A stretch of 64,000 nt of DNA, taken from NCBI GenBank assembly GCA_947493285.1, contig CANLQH010000002.1, positions 248,001-312,000 of the forward strand. Direction: 5' to 3'. Source of the DNA: an uncultured Tenacibaculum sp. GTDB taxonomy: Bacteria > Bacteroidota > Bacteroidia > Flavobacteriales > Flavobacteriaceae. The first letter of the stretch is position 1. Each line of letters opens with the position of its first letter. Both the position numbers and the translations under genes were made by a program. The notes beneath the pieces were generated by a model. That model did not search any database and was not told the origin of the DNA. It saw nothing but the letters and a program-made list of their open reading frames with translations. Shown here piece by piece: positions 58,244 through 64,000 of this stretch.

Positions 58244-58737
58244 TGAAAAAACTTGTTTTCTTTTTTATATTGATTTCCCTTAATTCTTTTTCGCAAAAGA
58301 ATTTAAAGCAATTATTGAAGAAATACAACACAGAAAGTGTTCCCTATATTTCTGTAAGTGATTTAAAAAAAGAAGCAGATAATGTAATCTTATTAGATTC
58401 TAGAGAACCTAAAGAATTTAAAGTAAGTCATCTTAAAAATGCTACTTGTGTTGGTTATGATAATTTTGACATCAACAAAATAATCAAGAAGTTACCTACT
58501 GATAAAAACACAAAAATTGTGGTGTACTGTTCTTTAGGAATTCGTTCTGAAGATGTTGCTGAAAAACTTAAGGGTGCTGGCTACAATAATGTTTATAATT
58601 TATATGGCGGGATTTTCGAATGGAAAAACCAAGACAACACAGTTGTAAATTCTAAAAATAAGCCAACTAAAAAAGTTCACACTTTTAACAAAGAATGGAG
58701 CAAATGGCTCTTAAAAGGAGAAAAGATTTATGAGTAA
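58243..58737 (+). CDS. Secreted rhodanese-like domain protein
   Basis: LLDSREPKEFKVSHLKNATCVGY, VVYCSLGIRSEDVAEKL (active-site Cys); signal peptide. Confidence 0.9.
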   Translation: MKKLVFFFILISLNSFSQKNLKQLLKKYNTESVPYISVSDLKKEADNVILLDSREPKEFKVSHLKNATCVGYDNFDINKIIKKLPTDKNTKIVVYCSLGIRSEDVAEKLKGAGYNNVYNLYGGIFEWKNQDNTVVNSKNKPTKKVHTFNKEWSKWLLKGEKIYE

Positions 58738-59335
58738 AAACTTACTGCTAATTTTTACAAGAAATCCTGAGTTAGGAAAAGCAAAAACACGTTTAGCAAA
58801 ATCAGTTGGAGATGAAACTGCTTTAGAGATCTATAAATTTTTATTAAACAGAACCAAAGAAGTAACTCAAGATTTATCTTGCGATAAAGCAGTGTATTAT
58901 TCAGTAAAAGTTCGCAATAATGATATTTGGGATGCTAAAGTTTACCAAAAACATCAACAAGAAGGAGAAGATTTAGGTTTTAGAATGCAAAATGCTTTTC
59001 AAAATTCTTTTAATATTGGTTATGACAAAGTGATGATTATTGGTAGCGATTTGTACGACCTAACTCCAAATCACATTAACGAAGCATTTAATAAACTAGA
59101 CAACAACGATGTTGTAATTGGTTCTGCAGAAGATGGGGGCTATTATCTTCTTGGAATGAAAAATTTACAACCTAATATTTTTGAAAACAAAGCTTGGGGA
59201 ACCGAAACTGTTAGAAAAGATACACTTAACGATTTACAAAAAGTAAGCGTACATTTGTTAGAAGAATTAAACGATGTAGATGTGATTGAAGACATTGAAA
59301 ACCATCCAGCATTTCAAAAATTTTTGAATAATTAG
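58730..59335 (+). CDS. TIGR04282-type arsenosugar biosynthesis glycosyltransferase
   Basis: LLIFTRNPELGKAKTRLAKSVGDETAL, IIGSDLYDLTP, GSAEDGGYYLLGM. Confidence 0.9.
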   Translation: MSKNLLLIFTRNPELGKAKTRLAKSVGDETALEIYKFLLNRTKEVTQDLSCDKAVYYSVKVRNNDIWDAKVYQKHQQEGEDLGFRMQNAFQNSFNIGYDKVMIIGSDLYDLTPNHINEAFNKLDNNDVVIGSAEDGGYYLLGMKNLQPNIFENKAWGTETVRKDTLNDLQKVSVHLLEELNDVDVIEDIENHPAFQKFLNN

Positions 59336-59336
59336 A

Positions 59337-60152
59337 ATGAAAAAACAACAACTACAAGAAACAATAGATTTTTTAAAATCAAACGGAATTTCAAATCCGC
59401 AAATAGGAATTGTATTAGGAACTGGTTTAGGAAAACTAGTTGATGAAATAACTATTGAAAAAGAAATTCAATATTCAGAAATTCCACATTTTCCTCAAGC
59501 AACGGTAGAGTTCCATTCAGGAAAATTAATCTACGGAGAATTATCAGGAAAAAAAGTTGTGGTAATGTCTGGACGTTTCCACTTATATGAAGGCTACAAC
59601 TTATGGGAAGTTACTTATGGCATCAGAACCATGCATGGCTTAGGAATTTCTACTTTATTAATTTCTAATGCAGCTGGGGCTATCAATCTTTCATATAAGA
59701 AAGGAGATTTAATGTTACTAGAAGATCACTTAAACTTACAAGGTGGCTCTCCTTTAGCTTTTAAAGGCGCTAACGAATTCGGAAATATTTTTGCTGACAT
59801 GTTAGAACCTTATTCAAAAAAAATCAACAATCAGCTGAAAGCTATTGCTCAAGAAAACGACATACAATTGCACGAAGGAATGTATGCAAGTGTTGTTGGA
59901 CCGCAATTAGAAACCAGAGCGGAATATAGAATGTTACAAATTTTAGAAGCGGATGCAGTTGGCATGAGTACTGTACCCGAAGTAATTGTAGCAAAACAAA
60001 TTGGTTTGCCTTGTGCAGCAGTTTCAGTATTAACAGACGAATGTGATCCAAAGAATTTACAGCCGGTAGATATTGGAGAAATCATTGCTGTAGCTGGAAA
60101 AGCAGAACCAAAAATGATTACCTTATTTAAAGAATTGATTAAAGAATTATGA
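59337..60152 (+). CDS. Purine nucleoside phosphorylase (PNP/MTAP family)
   Basis: IGIVLGTGLGKLVDEI, MSGRFHLYEGY, LISNAAGAINLSYKKGDLMLLEDHLNL, GPQLETRAEYRML. Confidence 0.94.
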   Translation: MKKQQLQETIDFLKSNGISNPQIGIVLGTGLGKLVDEITIEKEIQYSEIPHFPQATVEFHSGKLIYGELSGKKVVVMSGRFHLYEGYNLWEVTYGIRTMHGLGISTLLISNAAGAINLSYKKGDLMLLEDHLNLQGGSPLAFKGANEFGNIFADMLEPYSKKINNQLKAIAQENDIQLHEGMYASVVGPQLETRAEYRMLQILEADAVGMSTVPEVIVAKQIGLPCAAVSVLTDECDPKNLQPVDIGEIIAVAGKAEPKMITLFKELIKEL

Positions 60153-61117
60153 GTTATTTAGAAACTACACATAACGTTTATAAAGAAGCAGCATTAACAC
60201 CAGATGTTGGTTTATGCTGTACCACAAACCCTATTTGGGAATTACCGGGATTAAAAATTCCACGTATTATGCAAGAAATGAACTACGGATGTGGTTCAAC
60301 TGTACATGCACGCGATTTAACTAACAACCCAAAAATGTTATACGTTGGTGTTGGTGGTGGAATGGAATTATTACAATTCGCATATTTCAATAGAAATAAA
60401 GGTGGTGTAATAGGTTTAGATGTGGTAGATGAAATGCTAGAAGCATCTCGCAAGAACTTTAAAGAAGCAGAAGAAATGAATCCTTGGTTTAAATCTGATT
60501 TTGTGGATTTAAGAAAAGGTGATGCGATGAATTTACCTGTAGAAGATAATTCGATTGATGTTGCGGCACAAAACTGCTTATTCAATATTTTTAAGGAAGA
60601 TGATTTACAAAAAGCCATTGCAGAAATGTATCGTGTGTTAAAACCACACGGACGTTTGGTAATGAGTGATCCTACTTGTGAGCAAGAAATGAATGATGAG
60701 TTACGTAACGATGAGCGCTTACGTGCACTTTGTTTAAGTGGAAGTTTATCGATTGCTAATTATGTAAAAGCATTAACCGATGCTGGTTTTGGAACTATTG
60801 AAATTAGAGCCAGAAAACCTTACAGAATCTTAGATCCTAAAAACTACCCAACTGATGAATTGATTTATATAGAATCTATTGAAGTAGCTGCAATTAAAGA
60901 CCCAATGCCAGAAGACGGACCGTGTGTTTTTACAGGAAAAGCTGCTATTTATTATGGAGATGAAGATTATTTTGATGATGGAGCAGGACATACTTTATTA
61001 AAAAATCAGCCTTTAGCTATTTGCGATAAAACAGCAGCAGCATTAAAAGCTTTAGGTAGAGACGATATTTATTTTTCAGAATCTACCTACCATTACGATG
61101 GTGGCGGATGCTGTTAA
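60149..61117 (+). CDS. arsM: Arsenite methyltransferase ArsM (arsenosugar-type)
   Basis: CCTTNPIWELPGLKIPRIMQEMNYGCGSTVHARDL; VGVGGGMELLQFAYF SAM site; C-terminal YDGGGCC. Confidence 0.93.
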   Translation: MSYLETTHNVYKEAALTPDVGLCCTTNPIWELPGLKIPRIMQEMNYGCGSTVHARDLTNNPKMLYVGVGGGMELLQFAYFNRNKGGVIGLDVVDEMLEASRKNFKEAEEMNPWFKSDFVDLRKGDAMNLPVEDNSIDVAAQNCLFNIFKEDDLQKAIAEMYRVLKPHGRLVMSDPTCEQEMNDELRNDERLRALCLSGSLSIANYVKALTDAGFGTIEIRARKPYRILDPKNYPTDELIYIESIEVAAIKDPMPEDGPCVFTGKAAIYYGDEDYFDDGAGHTLLKNQPLAICDKTAAALKALGRDDIYFSESTYHYDGGGCC

Positions 61118-61136
61118 ATTTCTTTTAAAAGAATTG

Positions 61137-61165
61137 AAACCCTTGCTTCTAGCAAGGGTTTTTCT
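61137..61165 (+). terminator. Terminator of arsenosugar operon
   Basis: AAACCCTTGCT-TCT-AGCAAGGGTTTTTC. Confidence 0.85.
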
Positions 61166-61193
61166 TTATCTTTAAATCAAAATTATTGACGTT

Positions 61194-62003
61194 ATGAAAC
61201 GCATACAACTTTTTGAGTTTGAAGATTTCCATTGGCTTCCGCCATTTATTAGGTCTAGCATTACGAACCTATTGGCTTTATTGCTAAAAATGCTAAAAAC
61301 CAAAGATGTTGTTGCTGCTCTTATTCATGATATTAAAAAACAACACGATTTTAAACAAATTGTTGATTTAGGTGCTGGTTCTGGTGGGGTTATGATTGAT
61401 GTAATTGAAGAAATAAATAAAAATAATAATACGCCAGTTAACTTATTACTTACCGATTTATATCCAAACACCTCAGTTGTAAACAACATTAACAGTTTAA
61501 ACATTAAAAATGTTCACTATCAAAAGAAATCGTTAAATGCAACTGATTTTAAAAATGCTCCTGAAGGGTTAAAAACAATGATGAATAGCTTTCATCATAT
61601 GCCGCCAGAAAATGCCAAAAAGATTTTAAAAACCGCACAAGAAAACAAACAACCTTTACTGATTTACGAAATGGGAGAAAACAACATCCCAACATTACTT
61701 TGGTGGTTGCTATTACCTATTTCTATTATAATAATGGTAGTAATGGTGCTTTTTATGACTCCTTTTGTAAAAAACCTCACATTTAAACAAGTACTATTTA
61801 CTTATTTAATTCCTATAATTCCGTTCGTATATGCTTGGGACGGACAAGCTTCTTTAGTTAGAATGTACACATTTAAGGATATTGAAAACTATTTACTAAA
61901 AGACTTACAAAACGATTCTTATTCATGGAAGATTGACCATGCTAAAAACTTAAAAGGTAAAAAACAAGGCTATTATATTTGGGGGCTTCCTAAGAACAAA
62001 TAA
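61194..62003 (+). CDS. Class I SAM-dependent methyltransferase-like membrane protein
   Basis: QIVDLGAGSGGVMIDVIEEI, LLLTDLYPN; two hydrophobic segments. Confidence 0.8.
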   Translation: MKRIQLFEFEDFHWLPPFIRSSITNLLALLLKMLKTKDVVAALIHDIKKQHDFKQIVDLGAGSGGVMIDVIEEINKNNNTPVNLLLTDLYPNTSVVNNINSLNIKNVHYQKKSLNATDFKNAPEGLKTMMNSFHHMPPENAKKILKTAQENKQPLLIYEMGENNIPTLLWWLLLPISIIIMVVMVLFMTPFVKNLTFKQVLFTYLIPIIPFVYAWDGQASLVRMYTFKDIENYLLKDLQNDSYSWKIDHAKNLKGKKQGYYIWGLPKNK

Positions 62004-62062
62004 CTAAGTAGATAAAAGAAGGTGAATGTTTTATTATCTGGAAATATTTAACCTAAAAACAA

Positions 62063-62070
62063 TATATTTG
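62063..62070 (+). promoter_or_regulatory. TATATTTG -7-like box directly before the cassette edge
   Basis: TAnnTTTG match, 50 nt upstream of the ATG at 62121. Confidence 0.4.
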
Positions 62071-62094
62071 ATTGTATATAACCAGTTGTGTGTC
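62071..62094. repeat. Left boundary motif of right-edge cassette
   Basis: ATTGTATATAACCAGTTGTGTGTC; inverted partner CCACACAACATTGTATA at 63892-63908. Confidence 0.45.
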
Positions 62095-62120
62095 ATTTGA
62101 AAAAAGAAATAGAATAAGAA

Positions 62121-63038
62121 ATGTCAAATAGTTTTTTTGAACTTAGTGGAACACCAAGAGTAATTGGAAAAAATTCCGAAGTGGAATTTAAAGAAATGGT
62201 TTCAGCAAGTGAAGGAACTATTAGAGATTTAATCTATAAACCAGATATCTTAAAAAACAGCGATGAATATCCTCGCTATAAAGTAAAGTCAATTACATTT
62301 ATAAATGTCAGTTTCGCAAAGACAAAACTAAAAAATATTGATTTCACTTCTTGTCACTTCGAAGACTGTTTATTTTTTGGAAGTACTTTAGATAATTGTC
62401 AATTTCACAGATGTACATTTAAAAACGTAAACACACATCAAATCCTAATTAAACGTACCTATATAGACCCTATAAGTTTTAAAAATAACTACAAAAAGAA
62501 CGACATTGAAAAGTCTAATATGGCAGTTCACTTATTCCAACAGCTATTAAACAATTCAAGAGATGAAGAACAATCTGAGTTTGCAAGAATAGCCAATTAT
62601 TATTTCCAAAAATGGGAAGGTCGACTGACAAGAAGTAAATTTTTTAAAAGCCAACCTTATAAAATAAATTTTCAAACTTTTGCAGTTGAGTATATTCCTA
62701 ATTTTCTATATCGATGGATATTTGGTTATGGCCTAAGACTAAGAAGTTTTATCGCAACTTTCTTTGTTCTTTATGGAGTATTTTACTTTACCAACTTAAA
62801 TTATTGGAATGAATATGGATTTCACGAAAAGGACTTTGCAATCGCATCTTTCAATTCAGAGAACATTAGCCCAATAGCAAACATCTTTTTCACAGCAGAT
62901 GCAATGACGCAATTAGTAGATTCTCAATTTCAACCCCAAACTGATTTTGGAATGTATATGTTGACAATGCAAGGCTTTTCAGGCTTCATTCTTTTAAGTT
63001 TTTTAATAACAGTTTTAATAAATCGATTTGTAAAATGA
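62121..63038 (+). CDS. Pentapeptide-repeat protein with C-terminal 2TM ion-channel-like module
   Basis: SITFI-NVSFA-KTKLK-NIDFT-SCHFE-DCLFF-GSTLD-NCQFH-RCTFK register; FIATFFVLYGVFYFT and GFSGFILLSFLITVLINRF TM helices. Confidence 0.8.
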   Translation: MSNSFFELSGTPRVIGKNSEVEFKEMVSASEGTIRDLIYKPDILKNSDEYPRYKVKSITFINVSFAKTKLKNIDFTSCHFEDCLFFGSTLDNCQFHRCTFKNVNTHQILIKRTYIDPISFKNNYKKNDIEKSNMAVHLFQQLLNNSRDEEQSEFARIANYYFQKWEGRLTRSKFFKSQPYKINFQTFAVEYIPNFLYRWIFGYGLRLRSFIATFFVLYGVFYFTNLNYWNEYGFHEKDFAIASFNSENISPIANIFFTADAMTQLVDSQFQPQTDFGMYMLTMQGFSGFILLSFLITVLINRFVK

Positions 63039-63955
63039 AAAATTATAGTGTTGCAGTTTTTGGCAGTTCATTGAGAGCAGATTTTGATAAATATAGCGAT
63101 AGAGATTTATTAGTTGTGGCTAATGATTTTAAAACTTTAGAGAAGTTGAAAGAAACCTATTCTAAAGATGATTGGTCTATCTCATTTTACACATACTCAA
63201 AACTTGAATATTTATCGAAAAATGGTAGTTTATTTATCAAGCATTTACAAAAAGAATCAAAAACCATTATTGACCCAAATGATAGATTTAAAGATATAAT
63301 AAATCATTTCAATCCAAAGACAGATTATAAAAAGGACATTAAAGATTGTGAGAATTATTTTAACATAATTAAGACTGTTCCGAAAACTACTTTAGGTTTT
63401 GCTTGGTTTTGCGATTGTCTTTTTGTTGGATTGAGGAATTATTTAGTGTTTAAAAATGCGGAGAATGGAATTTTTGAATTTTCATTTATAAAACTACTAA
63501 ACGGACTAAAAGAGCAAGGTTTAATAAATCAATCTGATATTAACCTTTTAAGGGAATTAAGAGTTGTAAAAAGAAACTATAGAGAAGAAATCCTTGATGA
63601 ATTACCTTCATTGGACTTCATTAAAAAAGTAATACCTATTGTAAAAGATTTAGGGATTTTAGATTCCGTAAAGTTTGTTGAGTCAGAGACATTTCAAAGT
63701 TTAATTGAAAAGTCTATTATCAAAAGAAAATTCAATCCTTATCAACGATTAAGATTGGTGGAAGGATATTACTGTTCGCAAGATTTGAATATTCCTGAAT
63801 TGAAAAAAATAATTAGTAACCCACAATTTTATGCTTGCAAAATGAAGGACAATGATTTTACTCTCAATTTGATATCGGAAATAAAAAAACGCCACACAAC
63901 ATTGTATAAAAATAATAGCGGTTTAATCGCTAAAACGAAAGTAAGTAAAACATAA
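63035..63955 (+). CDS. MNT-type nucleotidyltransferase-domain protein with helical C-terminal region
   Basis: VAVFGSSLRADFDKYSDRDLLVVAND (GS..DxD); ATGA overlap with upstream gene. Confidence 0.8.
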   Translation: MKNYSVAVFGSSLRADFDKYSDRDLLVVANDFKTLEKLKETYSKDDWSISFYTYSKLEYLSKNGSLFIKHLQKESKTIIDPNDRFKDIINHFNPKTDYKKDIKDCENYFNIIKTVPKTTLGFAWFCDCLFVGLRNYLVFKNAENGIFEFSFIKLLNGLKEQGLINQSDINLLRELRVVKRNYREEILDELPSLDFIKKVIPIVKDLGILDSVKFVESETFQSLIEKSIIKRKFNPYQRLRLVEGYYCSQDLNIPELKKIISNPQFYACKMKDNDFTLNLISEIKKRHTTLYKNNSGLIAKTKVSKT

Positions 63956-64000
63956 AAAGGTCTGTGTTTAACCGAAAAGATAGTGAGTACAAATCCGCTA
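63892..64000. repeat. Structured intergenic repeat-like element, truncated by window end
   Basis: CCACACAACATTGTATAAAAATAATAGCGGTTTAATCGCTA...; terminal AAATCCGCTA is near-complementary to TAGCGGTTT at 63916-63924. Confidence 0.55.

Noticed and set aside
59842-60085. Two overlapping minus-strand ORFs within the PNP gene
   Set aside because: Antisense to a strongly supported enzyme; mutually overlapping.
62071-64000. Integron attC cassette interpretation of the right-edge element
   Set aside because: Boundary motif GTTGTGT does not fit the classical GTTRRRY core, no integrase is seen, and the element is truncated by the window; kept only as a generic inverted-end cassette hypothesis.
1-64000. 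CRISPR arrays, IS elements, prophage genes
   Set aside because: No regularly spaced repeats, transposase, integrase or phage structural genes were found in the sequence or ORF track.

Overview
AT-rich, densely coding chromosomal segment of a Bacteroidota (Flavobacteriaceae-like) genome, judged from promoter style (TAnnTTTG) and family content. I found no rRNA, CRISPR array, prophage or IS element. Recognisable blocks: (1) the tail of an arsenic-resistance operon (DUF6428-like plus ArsC/LMW-PTP-like) at 1-982; (2) housekeeping genes (rsmG, desaturase, aminotransferase, tatD, ogt, tadA, lpxH-like); (3) a moxR-DUF58-batABCDE aerotolerance-type operon at 12.2-20.8 kb; (4) a two-SulP plus beta-carbonic-anhydrase module at 20.8-25.5 kb; (5) metG, tex and others; (6) an ECF sigma / FecR / TonB-receptor signalling unit divergent from an acidic repeat lipoprotein at 36.2-41.7 kb; (7) a cytochrome-oxidase biogenesis block (cyoE, coxIII x2, coxIV, SCO) at 50.5-55.5 kb; (8) a tRNA-Gly/Leu/Leu array; (9) a tightly coupled arsenosugar biosynthesis cluster at 56.1-61.1 kb that includes a purine nucleoside phosphorylase and a rhodanese; (10) a likely acquired two-gene cassette at the right edge (pentapeptide-repeat 2TM channel-like protein plus MNT-type nucleotidyltransferase), bounded by inverted repeat-like ends. 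Best candidates for under-described biology are the arsenosugar cluster's downstream steps, the right-edge cassette, the sigma/TBDT/lipoprotein unit, and two terminators that directly abut promoter -7 boxes. All family calls come from reading motifs; no database search was run.
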